A DNA stretch of 64,000 bases from Flavobacterium omnivorum (GTDB lineage Bacteria > Bacteroidota > Bacteroidia > Flavobacteriales > Flavobacteriaceae): positions 287,910 through 351,909 of the forward strand of contig NZ_FNDB01000002.1 of the NCBI RefSeq assembly GCF_900099915.1, read 5' to 3'. Made by a program: the position numbers and the translations under genes. Below, one piece after another: positions 11,301 through 19,800 of the stretch (position 1 is the first letter of the stretch; each line of letters begins with the position of its first letter). A model generated the notes under the pieces. It saw nothing but the letters and a program-made list of their open reading frames with translations. It was not told the origin of the DNA and made no database searches.

Positions 11301-14300
11301 GTCAATGTTAATGCAGGATCTGAACCTGCTGTAATATTTGAACTAGTAATATCAACTGTAGTTGGACTACAAACTGCACTTGGATTTGTGATTACTAAAT
11401 TTGGCAAAGCATTTTCGGTTACTGTTCCAGAAGCACTTGAACTAACACATCCTGTCGTGGTGTTGGTAATAATTACACTATAAGTTCCCGCGATTGTAGT
11501 TGGAAAACTAGCTACATTTCCGGGGTTAGTAAATCCTGAAGGAACATTCCAAACATACGAATAAGTGCCTGAGATTCCAGAAGTGGCTATTACAATTGCT
11601 GATAATCCTGAACAAACTACTGGACTATTTACGGTAACTGTTGGTAGAGCATTAACTGTTATGGTTGCCGTCTTTTGACATCCATTATAATTGGTATAGG
11701 TAATGGTAGCACTTCCAGCAGCTATTCCATTCACAACTCCAGTAGCACTCACTGTTGCAATTGCAGTATTAGAGGAAACCCAAGGATTTGCGGTGGCTGG
11801 AGTTGCACTTCCTGTTAGAGTAGTTGACAAACCGACGCAAACCTTTAAGGTTCCTGTTATAATGGGAGTGGGATTGACAAGGACAATTAAGGTAAATGAG
11901 TTACCCGAACAAAGTCCAATTTTTGGCGTTATGGTGTATATTGCTGTTTGAGCTGCTATAGTATTATTTATCAATGTCCCACTTATGGAAGTCTGACCGG
12001 TTCCCAAAACTCCACCTGAAATACCACCTGTTACAATTGGAGTGTTCCAAGAATAAGTTGTTCCCACCGGAATAGCGTTTCCTAAAGTTGCGTTTGAAGG
12101 AGTGACAGAAAAAGTAGTTCCACTACAAACAGCAATTATTTCGTTTTGTACAATTGGTGCAACTTGCACTGCAAAAGTATTACTTTCAACTGTTGTTGTT
12201 CCACATTCATTAGTAACCGCCAATGAAACCCTATAGTTCCCGGGCAATGCATAAGAGACTGCAGGTGGAACAGCCGTCGTTGCTGTTGCCGGAGTTCCTC
12301 CAATAAAAGTCCATAAATAAGTTGTTCCTGCAGCATTAGGAGAGCAAATATTAATATTTGCTATTGGATTAAGAGTTGCATTCTGACAAAAATTAGATAT
12401 TGTATTTATAGTAAGTGATGGTGGTTGCGTGATAGTTACTTTTTGAACAGAGGAAGTCACTGATCCACAAGAACTTCCTGAAATAGTTACTTTTATGGAA
12501 TAAGTTCCTGGCGTTACAAAATTAAAAGAGGGACTTGCTGATGTTGCACTTCCCGTTGCATAACTCCAAACAGCTGGTGCAGTACCACAAAATCCACTTG
12601 TATATTGAACATCCCAAGCATAAGTTAAAACACTGCATGTTTTCGATAAATCAGTAGTGTTTTTTGTTGCTACAGCCAATGGCGAACACCCTTCAGTAGC
12701 ATTTATAGTAAACTGAGGAGTTAAAGGGGGTTCGATGCAAATTGTGCTTTTAAAAACCGAAGGATTACCGCAATATCCATAGGTAGTCAAAGAAACTACA
12801 TAAGTACCAGGCGAAGTATAACTGTGATTAATATTTGGAATCCCAGTAGATGTAATACTTGAAACAGGACTTCCATCTCCAAAATTCCATTCATAAAGAG
12901 TACTTTGTATACAACTTTGATTCAATGATGGTGTTGAATTATTTATAAATACAATATTTGAATTAACACAACCATTAATTGGAATTGTAAATTTAGAAAC
13001 TGGAGGTCTTAAAATGCTTATTGGTGAGATCGTAGATTTTGTTTTACCACAAGAATTTTCCATAACTAAAGTCGCTGTTATACTAGCATTAGGACAGCTT
13101 GTAGAATCATATATATGCGGTACTGGATAATTAGCAGATAAGGCTGGATTACTTGAATTATAGTAAACCGATGCATTTAATTCAGTTTGGGTTAATATAA
13201 GAGATGGCGTAGTATCTCCATAATCAAGTGTATAGATTGTAGTAGGTGAATTTTTACCCCAGTTGGCTATCACAAATTCTAAATTAGGTGTTGGAGCACA
13301 TAAGTTTTCTGTACTACCAGGACTACTCAAACTTCCAGATGGATTAGACTCGTTTTTTACAGTATACGTTTTACTACTTAAACAACCATTTGATCCTATG
13401 GCGGTTACTACCATTTGAAAAGCACCTAATTGTGTATAAGAATGATTTGCAGGAAAACTAACATTTGATGTTGAGTTACCATCTCCCCAATTTATTGAAT
13501 AGGAACTGATACAAGAAACTGATGATGACAAATTTCCTATAGAAACTGAATAATTTGGGTTCGATGCAGATGCTGAACCACAATTACTAAATTGATTAGA
13601 CAGATTCAATGGATTGTAAGGAACATTGTCATCTTTAAAATTTACATCTGGCTGCTGTTTTATTTTTATTATCTTGGTTATTGTATTTGAACAGCCATTG
13701 GCGTTTGTAATCGTTAACGACACATTAAATGTGGCTATTCCGCAACCAAATGAAGTGTAAATATGTGATGGGTTTGTTAGAGCAGAGGTAGTTCCATCCC
13801 CAAAATTCCAAGTGTAAATAGTTCCGGAGCTTGTAGTACTAAGTTGAACTGCAGTTCCAGAACATTGGTTATCAGTAAAAGTAAAATCAACGACTGGAGG
13901 TGCATTAACGGTGAATGTAACATTTCCGTTTTGCGAGATTTCTTCGATTGGCATCGATGCATCTCGAACACTTATTAACGCGTACACAAAACTTCCTACA
14001 GTAGCTGTTGGCAAGTTGATTGTTGCTGCATTGCCTGAGGTAGTGGTTACAGTAGGTTGCTGCACTCCATTAATACTATAGGTAAAAGTATAAGGTGCCG
14101 TTCCTCCCGCTCCAGTAAAAGTGATTACTGACGCGGGTCCGTCTTTACAAACAGCAGTGGCACTGGCAGTTATGGTTGCCGTGGGCAGTGCTAAATTAGT
14201 GTCTCCCTTATTTAGGAATTTTTTCTCCTTAATTAAAAAGCTGCTAGTGACTTTAGCGCTTAATTGATGAACTGAAGATAGTAAAACAAAGAAAAATAGA

Positions 14301-14320
14301 ATCCTATAAAGGTGTTTCAT
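5351..14320 (-). CDS. Giant SprB-like adhesin with PKD and SprB repeats and gliding-type C-terminal domain
   Basis: This 2989-residue protein is probably a T9SS-exported surface adhesin. After a signal peptide (residues about 1-22) come PKD-type domains (WNFGDG at about 170, WGDG, WNFGDG) through the first 700 residues. Next are Ig-like/Big-like modules (about 750-1770), including a near-identical duplicated block (about 892-1050 and 1136-1294). About 13 SprB-type repeats of 70-85 residues follow (about 1770-2800), each with a CFGD/S.G core, GG..PY.YSW, L.AG.Y.VTVTD.N.C and an ITEP end. A last PKD domain (WDFGD) precedes the roughly 85-residue gliding-motility-associated C-terminal domain (TPNNDGIND, VYDTWGSLIY, GWDGK, GNYYF). 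That C-terminal class needs a PorP/SprF partner, and such a gene follows 5 bases downstream. Whether it promotes gliding, attachment or both cannot be told from sequence. Confidence 0.9.
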   Translation of the reverse strand: MKHLYRILFFFVLLSSVHQLSAKVTSSFLIKEKKFLNKGDTNLALPTATITASATAVCKDGPASVITFTGAGGTAPYTFTYSINGVQQPTVTTTSGNAATINLPTATVGSFVYALISVRDASMPIEEISQNGNVTFTVNAPPVVDFTFTDNQCSGTAVQLSTTSSGTIYTWNFGDGTTSALTNPSHIYTSFGCGIATFNVSLTITNANGCSNTITKIIKIKQQPDVNFKDDNVPYNPLNLSNQFSNCGSASASNPNYSVSIGNLSSSVSCISSYSINWGDGNSTSNVSFPANHSYTQLGAFQMVVTAIGSNGCLSSKTYTVKNESNPSGSLSSPGSTENLCAPTPNLEFVIANWGKNSPTTIYTLDYGDTTPSLILTQTELNASVYYNSSNPALSANYPVPHIYDSTSCPNASITATLVMENSCGKTKSTISPISILRPPVSKFTIPINGCVNSNIVFINNSTPSLNQSCIQSTLYEWNFGDGSPVSSITSTGIPNINHSYTSPGTYVVSLTTYGYCGNPSVFKSTICIEPPLTPQFTINATEGCSPLAVATKNTTDLSKTCSVLTYAWDVQYTSGFCGTAPAVWSYATGSATSASPSFNFVTPGTYSIKVTISGSSCGSVTSSVQKVTITQPPSLTINTISNFCQNATLNPIANINICSPNAAGTTYLWTFIGGTPATATTAVPPAVSYALPGNYRVSLAVTNECGTTTVESNTFAVQVAPIVQNEIIAVCSGTTFSVTPSNATLGNAIPVGTTYSWNTPIVTGGISGGVLGTGQTSISGTLINNTIAAQTAIYTITPKIGLCSGNSFTLIVLVNPTPIITGTLKVCVGLSTTLTGSATPATANPWVSSNTAIATVSATGVVNGIAAGSATITYTNYNGCQKTATITVNALPTVTVNSPVVCSGLSAIVIATSGISGTYSYVWNVPSGFTNPGNVASFPTTIAGTYSVIITNTTTGCVSSSASGTVTENALPNLVITNPSAVCSPTTVDITSSNITAGSDPALTLTYWTNSLATIALSNPNGVAVSGTYYIKALNTNGCTLIKPVVVTVNPLPPLPVVSPVSYCQNATANVLTAIALSNNTLNWYTVATAGTPLAATPTPSTAVVGTENYYVSQTNTVTGCEGNRARIVVTIKALPTVTVNSPVVCSGLSATVIATSGISGTYSYVWNVPSGFTNPGNVASFPTTIAGTYSVIITNTTTGCVSSSASGTVTANALPNLLITNPSAVCSRTTVDITSSNITIGSDPGLTLTYWTNSLATIALSNPNAVAVSGTYYIKAVNTNGCTLIKPVVVTVNTTPTVTTILNLVKCNGDISSTIAFTGSIVGTTFEWTNDTPSIGLSSAGIGNIASFTVTNSGLIPLIATVTVTPKANGCIGTPKNFTITVNPTPTVEQPLNQEVCNGLSTVDIPFTGNIPSTIYSWTNSNSSIGLPASGSGTIPSFTGSNATSAPKIATITVTPSINGCPGASKSFSITVNPSPVITFTPAPQTICSGENAAAVSLNSSTAGVTFSWTTTQPAGITETIQTSGTSSIPTQTLTNTTNAAITIEYNATATVAGVTACLGASYKYTIIVKPKPSITSSLAQTICSTTAFSLTPSDGSGNIVPSGTVYTWSAAVISPSGAISGANAQNTPQSSINQTLVNGTNQTAIATYTVTPRSGTCSGTAFPVVITVNPSPKVVFSGLNQKICSGNDAAAINFSSPTTSNITFNWTASIPPGITGATTSGTTAVIPIQTLTNTTTDPLTVIYTATATLNDGVVCQGQPNTYSITVNPAIITSSVLSNYNGFNLSTVGANDGSIAVSVSGGSGSYTYSWSGPNSFLASSQDIANLIAGDYTLTINDGLCDPVILSFTLTEPQSLVIQEDTAAHANIFCNGYSTGIIKVVITQQSIGPYKYELILQGGGIVQSSLNNSALDYTFAGLVAGTYDIKVTDSNGSLKTIVGVIISQPLGITASMSAQTNVLCFGDSTGSATVTAIGGSGALTYSWNTIPIQTTPTATGLTAGTYTVTITDTNSCATEKQVVITEPDRLVTSISPQTNILCFGNSTGTATIAVSGGEAPYAFSWSTLINNTGATASGLSADTYTVTVTDANNCTKVQQVIITQPTAVLESSISSFNNVSCFGGSDGMATVAVTNGSAPYTYSWNTVPVQTGATATGLTKGNYSVKVIDINGCETTSVVAIEQPAAISTSISAQINVACSGSDSGSATIVPNGGTAPYTFSWNTTPMQTAATGINLAKGTYLVTVVDANNCSTIQQVVITEPNGLVTALASQVNVDCFGKSTGSVAVSVSGGTAPLTYSWDTPTANTTLSASGLVAGSYHLTVSDANGCQKIQEVKITEPADLAITTNLEKDVTCFGDSDGAIKITVSGGTSVYSYSWTKDGTAFANTEDLSNLSSGIYQITVSDANNCGPKTATFTITEPPVLEVTFGSKTDIKCFGAETGAINVNVIGGTASTSGYNFAWTGPNRFASASQNLIAVFAGTYNLIVTDNSGCTDRLTVILTQPSLVIVSATTNPIVCYGDNDASIRLTVSGGVAPYTVLWSNLAVGLVQDNLSAGDYVATITDANNCIKTITVNIPEAPLFKMEPTVTQISCFGARDGSVKLNLVGGIPIVKLVWSDNSLAGTTRNNLGPGIYTATIIDGTPCQITKTFVLIEPQALVLAANTTNALNCDDANSGAINLLVSGGTPPFSYVWSNGTVTEDLNAIPAGNYLVTVTDARKCSASGSYSVIRPAAIAVKVETATDFNCETKVVKQSFVAKTSGGVPPYQFEWSSGSVSGPNNEIMSTSQNGLVVLNAIDSRNCSTTYTFDVAIPQLGAPSFTTASIGYSTYGIYSIEDPIQFTNTASGDYTAITWDFGDATFSTEENPTHIYKKEGTYIVSQTVTYPFGCVYVRQITLEVEKGYRLIPPTGFTPNNDGINDYFAPVLLGLNEIHFDVYDTWGSLIYSESGENIRGWDGKINNKEGENGNYYFTIIAKTFYGKIIKDKGALVLIN
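10439..10914 (-). repeat. Internal direct repeat in adhesin gene, copy 2
   Basis: These 476 bases are nearly identical to 11171-11646, offset by 732 bases (244 codons), and preserve the frame. They encode two Ig-like modules, including CSGLSA and WNVPSGFTNPGNVASF. Differences are scattered single bases, which implies a recent in-frame duplication or gene conversion. Confidence 0.92.
11171..11646 (-). repeat. Internal direct repeat in adhesin gene, copy 1
   Basis: This is the N-terminal-side copy of the 476-base block also found at 10439-10914. The 256 bases between the copies encode a different Ig-like module (around SYCQNATANVLTAIA). Two close copies in direct orientation could recombine to lose or gain 244 codons. 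Confidence 0.92.
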
Positions 14321-15075
14321 AACTGTATTTTAAAAAAATAAACTTAGAATACATCTGTTTTTCACGGTAAGAAAAAAGATAATTTTGACCAAATATAACG
14401 TATTCGTTTTTGATGTTTTTATGGTTTACCGTAAACACACTATTTTACCGATTAAATAATTTAATAATTCTGTCATGGTCAGAAGCTACTTTCTGAAGGT
14501 TATTAAACACATAACTATGCTTGTTATTTCCTCTGAAATCATTCGAACAAAACGATTGAAAGACTTATTAAACCCTGAAAACTGCAAAGTAACAAGATAC
14601 AAAACAGTAATAATCTGAAATAAAAAAAACTCAAAACAGTGCATTTGTAAGTTGTTGAAGGCAACGGATGCTGGAACACTTTTTAGTACTTAAAATAGTG
14701 TACAAAAATGGTATAATCCCATAGCTTATCTATAGAATGTTTTCTTTCAAAAGAGCACCATGATTGACACTAATACATTTCGTAAGTTGAAACAATGCTA
14801 ATACCATACTATATTTATTTCTTTATGAATCAGCAATACATCAATAATAAAAGGCATCAAAGTTTAAAATACTGATCATCAATTTTAATACCCTGCAAAA
14901 TTCTAAAAAAACAAATGAAGATATCAACGCCATGTATAGGTATCGATTAGTCGTACCGTGATATATCCTTCAGTATGCGAACACGCTTTATTCCATAAAA
15001 AAATGCAGCAGAAACGAACACAACGGATTTTCAAAAAAGGGATGAAATTCTAGCAGCCTTATAAAAATTAATAAT
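14321..15075. other. Intergenic region upstream of adhesin
   Basis: There are 755 AT-rich bases between the divergently oriented adhesin gene and a small plus-strand ORF. Apart from the -7-like element at 14390 I see no RNA gene, strong hairpin or recognisable protein remnant. All frames are closed by frequent stops. Confidence 0.6.
14390..14397 (-). promoter_or_regulatory. Possible -7 element for the adhesin operon
   Basis: The minus strand reads TATATTTG, a full match to the Bacteroidota -7 consensus TAnnTTTG, 70 bases upstream of the adhesin start. No good -33 TTG was found at the usual spacing. Confidence 0.4.
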
Positions 15076-15363
15076 ATGGACAAATTATACCTTGGAACTG
15101 TTTTGACTCCAAAAGAGAAAAAACAGTTCAAGACCTTTGTAACTTATAGTGCTTTAATTAATTCAGCAACGCAAAATGAAAATCGGAATCAAGTCCGAAA
15201 CAACAGTACTCATGCTTTACAGACGCTGGAGCAACTTTCCAAAATACAAAGTGAGTACGGCAAATCAAAATTGACACATTCTAATTCCATCTATAACGGA
15301 AACAACGTTTTGGAAAAACTCCAGATTGCTTTACTAATCATCCTAGGCGGCACTACCTTATAG
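15076..15363 (+). CDS. Small hypothetical protein (95 aa)
   Basis: The product is not recognised. It is a 95-residue ORF with an ATG start. The first 20 residues are charged (MDKLYLGTVLTPKEKKQFKTF), and the middle is polar and rich in Asn, Gln and Ser. The end is hydrophobic (LQIALLIILGGTTL), possibly a tail anchor or a double-glycine-like motif with almost nothing after it. There is no signal peptide. It stands alone between the adhesin promoter region and a convergent gene, with a hairpin (15482-15507) downstream. It could be a real small protein or a chance ORF; isolation and lack of a recognisable family keep confidence low. Confidence 0.4.
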   Translation: MDKLYLGTVLTPKEKKQFKTFVTYSALINSATQNENRNQVRNNSTHALQTLEQLSKIQSEYGKSKLTHSNSIYNGNNVLEKLQIALLIILGGTTL

Positions 15364-15481
15364 ATTACTTTCCAAGAAAAACAAGGTACGTATTAAAGTT
15401 CCAGACTTTCACAGTCTGAATTAAATTTGAAAATACTCTTTGAAAAATGACCTGTTTAGAAATGGATTTTTCTCCAAATAA

Positions 15482-15507
15482 TAAACCCGCTCTAAACAAC
15501 GGGTTTA
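15482..15507. terminator. Hairpin between convergent genes
   Basis: A perfect 8-bp inverted repeat (TAAACCCG / CGGGTTTA) around a 10-base loop lies between two converging ORFs. The T-run is weak on either strand, so its role as a shared terminator is tentative. Confidence 0.45.
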
Positions 15508-15591
15508 GGAAATTTTGATATATGTAAAATCTACCGCAGTAGAATTGAATTTAAAAACGGATCAGTAGCTTTGTCACGAACTGCCAATAAA

Positions 15592-16266
15592 CTATTTAGT
15601 CGTAATTACAATTACTCCACTAGATCCCTGAGCACCATAAATTGATGCTGCAGCATCTTTTAAAACGCTGACATTTTTGACATTATTTGGAAAAAGATAA
15701 TCAATACTCGATACAATAACACCATCAACAACAAATAACGGCTCTGAAACATTTCTAATCGAAGTCAAACCTCGGATTGTTATTTTGTTGTCCCTTGAAA
15801 CCGTAACTCCTGCTAAACGGCCTCGTAAAAGATCATATATAGTAACAAAACTTCTAGTGCTTTTATCGTTCTGAACATCCATCGTTTGAGCTGTTTTTAC
15901 TCTATATCCCTGGTCTTCTTCTGAATATCCAATGGTAATTTTACCTCCTTTTTTTATTCTATTTTTTATTTCTTTTTCAGATTCTAAAAAAATGAAACTC
16001 ATACTATTTTCATTACTAAATTTAGAAGAAAGCAAACCATATTTATCCGAATAAATATTAATCACAGCCACTTTTTCAGGGAGCAGCACTTCAAATTCTC
16101 CGTTTTTATTTGTATTTACATTGGTATAAATAGAATCCACAAATACTTTAGCATTGGGAACTGGTCTATTACTGTGATTCATAACTTTTCCTGTTAACTT
16201 ATTTTGCGAATAACTAAAAACTGCAAATAGTAACATAATAAACACTAACGATTTAGAGATCTTCAT
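15592..16266 (-). CDS. Stand-alone carboxypeptidase-regulatory-like plus TonB plug domain protein
   Basis: The protein has 224 residues. A signal peptide (MKISKSLVFIMLLFAVFSYSQ) is followed by a carboxypeptidase-regulatory-like (CarboxypepD_reg) domain at about 22-95 (LTGKVMNHSNRPVPNAKVFVD). A SusC-type plug domain follows at about 120-224 (LLRGRLAGV, ITIRGLTSI, EPLFVVDGV, VSVLKDAAASIYG, GVIVITTK). It stops exactly where a SusC/RagA receptor would continue into its 22-strand barrel. There is no barrel and no SusD partner. The tidy end at the domain border and the intact frame argue for a stand-alone periplasmic plug protein rather than a fresh truncation. Its function is unknown; it could be exported or interact with TonB or with a barrel. 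Confidence 0.8.
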   Translation of the reverse strand: MKISKSLVFIMLLFAVFSYSQNKLTGKVMNHSNRPVPNAKVFVDSIYTNVNTNKNGEFEVLLPEKVAVINIYSDKYGLLSSKFSNENSMSFIFLESEKEIKNRIKKGGKITIGYSEEDQGYRVKTAQTMDVQNDKSTRSFVTIYDLLRGRLAGVTVSRDNKITIRGLTSIRNVSEPLFVVDGVIVSSIDYLFPNNVKNVSVLKDAAASIYGAQGSSGVIVITTK

Positions 16267-16813
16267 AACGGCTTTTTAAAAATTTTATTAAATGTACGGA
16301 AAAAATATTCTTAAAATATTTTCTGTGGAAAATAGAGGTTTTTATTTAAGTTATTAATTGAAAAAAGAATAATAAAAAAAAATAAAAATTCAAGTGATAT
16401 ACCTTTATAGATTATTCTTAATAATGCTAAGCTATATCAATAGAAAGCAACTAATTCATAATCACTAATCTGAGAATTTATATTTCCAAAGGACACCGTT
16501 TAACTTTAGTTACAGTTATTTTAACTTCTCACAAGTCTATTAACAATAAATTCAAATTAAAGAACAACAACGTGCTATTTGTTAAAATTCTCTTTGATAA
16601 ACAATTTTAAAAAACGAATAAATATCTATTAAAAACATTTTCATTTATCATTCTAAACACTACTTACATCCATTTTAATGACACGTGCTTTATCGGTAAA
16701 CGAACCACTAAATCCGATAAACTACACAAAATCACAACATTTTATCAATAAAAAGTTGTTTCGTAAAAAACAAACAAGTAGTTTTATTGCCTAAATACCT
16801 CACTAGAAAGTTT
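16267..16813. other. Divergent intergenic region
   Basis: There are 547 AT-rich bases between the plug protein (minus) and the first large T9SS protein (plus). The only structure I see is an 8-bp inverted repeat, TTTATCGG / CCGATAAA (16689-16721, 17-base spacer), about 95 bases before the plus-strand start. It could be an operator or be meaningless. No clear TAnnTTTG element was found. Confidence 0.5.
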
Positions 16814-19800
16814 ATGACTCAAAATTACCTTGCAAAAAATACCGATTATTTTAAATATACAACAAATTTCCATCCTCTTTGCTTAAGTACTAACTCAAAA
16901 GTAAAACTGCATAAAACTAGATTTTTTTCTTGGTTTTTTGTCTTATCGATTTTCTTCGTTTTTTTGATGGGAAATAAAGCAATTGCGCAAGTTACAATAA
17001 CAAAACCTAATTTATCCATACCAGTTTGTTCAGGTTTCCCATCTTCATACTATCCTTTAGAAGATATAGAAATCACCGAAACAGCAACAAGTAATTTTTC
17101 TTCAGGCTCTAATATTACTTTAATACTTTCTGCACCAGCTAATTTTGAATTTAAAGCTAATACTGGTTTTGTATCAGCTAGTAGCGGAGCTGACTTCACC
17201 TCAATTTCATCATTGACCGTCTCTTCAAGTGTTATAACTTTAACATACAGTGTTAATTCACCCACAAACAAAACTGACAGATTAACGTTTAGCCAATTAC
17301 AAATAAGAGCAATAAATAATGTTAGTACTGGTAACATTACCCGTAATGGGGGAACAGGAACTATATCAGGTTTAATAACCGGAACAACCTTAACTAATAC
17401 AATAACATCAGTAATTGGAACGCCTCCATCTATATCTAATGCAGGTTCAAACCAAACTTTAACTTCATGTGCAACTACAACAACAGTAGCAGGTAATGTG
17501 CCAACATCCGGAACAGGACTCTGGTCTGTAGTATCTGGAACGGCTACTATAACAACACCATCTTCCCCCACTTCTGGGGTAACTGGATTAACTGTAGGGA
17601 CCACAGCAACTTTACGTTGGACTATAAGTAATGGAGCATGTGAAAGTTTATTTTCTGACGTGACAATTACAACAGTAAGGGGAGCAGGTTGTTTAGTATA
17701 TTGTACACCATCTGTAAGTAGCGGAGTTCAGGCATCCAACTATATAAAAGACGTAAATTTCATAGGTAATATAACAAATTCTAACAACTCTTCAACCTAC
17801 AGCTCATCTCCTTTGGGCTATCAAGATCAAACAAATTTAGGCACAAGAGCTTCACAGGCGCAAGGAGAGGGAGTAAACATTTTCACAAATACAACAGGTG
17901 GAGCCAATTACATGAAAGCATGGGTAGATTGGAACAGCAATGGAATTTTTGACGAGTCAACTGAAATTGTATACCAATGTACTAATGCTTTTATTAATAC
18001 AACATTTGGTTTTAAAATCCCAGAGACGACCATTCCAGGAAATTATAGAATTAGAATCAGAATTAATAAATCAAATTCTACAGCTGATAATACTTTCAGT
18101 GCATGTGGAAATATTGCTAATTATGGAGAAACCGAAGATTATTTATTTACTGTGGTAGCAAATTGTGCTGCGAAAATCACATCCATAGCCAATGGCTTTA
18201 ATTGCGGAACAGGCTCAGTTACATTAGGCGCAGCAGGAACTGCCGATAATACACAATACCGTTGGTATGACTCCCAATCAGGAGGAACATTAGTAGAAAC
18301 TACAATCTCAACCACATGGTCAACGCCTTCTATTAGTGCCTCAAAAACTTTTTATGTAACTGCATTTAATGGGAGTTGTGAATCTTTATTTAGAACCCCA
18401 GTCGTGGCAACTATAAAACCTATACCAACATTAACTTTTGCAAATGCCAATCCAGAAGTATGCGGTGAAAATAGCATCATCGATTTACAAGCATCAGGAA
18501 ATAATGAGCAAGTTTACCTGATTGACGAAAACTTCGAGAGTGGTATGGTTAACTTTACCAGCAACAGTATTGCTTTTCCTACAGGTGAAGAATCAAAAAC
18601 AAAGTGGCAAATTCAATCAAGTACCTATGTCCCTCCCTACCCAACATTTCCTGTATGGTATCCCGCGATTTCATCTGGATTTGGCACGAATAAATTTGCA
18701 ATAACAACCTCAGATGTTGTAGCTGGTGGCACAACTTTCGGAAAAGTAGAAAATGCATTAGAATCAGTAATAGTCAATACTACTGGTTTTTTAAATTTAT
18801 CTCTCAGCTTTAAGATGTATTTTTCAAGTTATAATGATGCAAATAGCGCTTCGGTTGAATATGTTAATGTAGAAGTTTCAACAAATGGAGGAGATTCCTG
18901 GAATCCCACTCCAATAGTCCAATATCTTGGAGATGTAGGAATAGGAACCCAATTTGTAACATCTCCTAATTTTAACGTAAACGCTTTTATAGGTATTACC
19001 TCCCTTAAAATCAGAATTAGGTATAAAGCTGGCTGGTGTGATGGTGTTGCGGTAGATGATATCAAATTATTTGGTGACAAGCCATTATCACCCTCATTCC
19101 AGTGGACAAGTGCTCTTCCTCCCGATGCTTATACTAATGCCGCATGTACTTTGCCTTATACTGCCGGCACACCAGCATCAATTGTTTATATAAAACCAAC
19201 ATTAGCACAACTGGAACAAAGTACCTATTCATTTACTGCAAAAGCAAATTTAGCAAATGGCTGTTCTACAAGTGCAATCATAAACGTAACTAACAAATCT
19301 AAAGTTTGGCAAAACTTAACTATCGACTGGAATAATTCGAGCAACTGGAAACCATCCGGAGTTCCTACAGCAGCGAATTGTGTAATTATACCAAATACAA
19401 CTATCATTCCAGGAAACAACTATAATGCCTATGCAAAAAATTTAACAGTTAAATCAACCGGTAATTTAGAGCTTTCCTCCACAAGCAACCTTACAGTTAC
19501 TGACTTTGTAGATGTAAATACAGATGGGATTTTCAATATTAGAGATAAAGCAAACTTGATTCAAATCAATAATACTCCAAATACCGGAATTGTAAATATT
19601 GAAAGAGTTTCACAGCCAATGTACAATATTGATTATACCTATTGGAATTCACCGCTAACATTAGCTTCTAATTTTACTTTAGGATCATTATCTCCAAATA
19701 GTCCTTTGATGTTTTCTTGGATACCAACAGTTTCTGCAGGAACTGGTGGCAACTGGAAAAATGAAAATAACGCTACAATCATGGACCCTCGAAAAGGGTA

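Noticed and set aside
5351-14320. Repeated units suggesting a CRISPR or satellite array
   Set aside because: Repeats are in-frame protein domains of unequal length, without constant spacers or short identical repeats.
17050-17604. 184-residue minus-strand frame inside the first large T9SS protein gene
   Set aside because: It is a mirror of the Thr/Gly-rich coding strand; the plus-strand frame has domain matches and is continuous.
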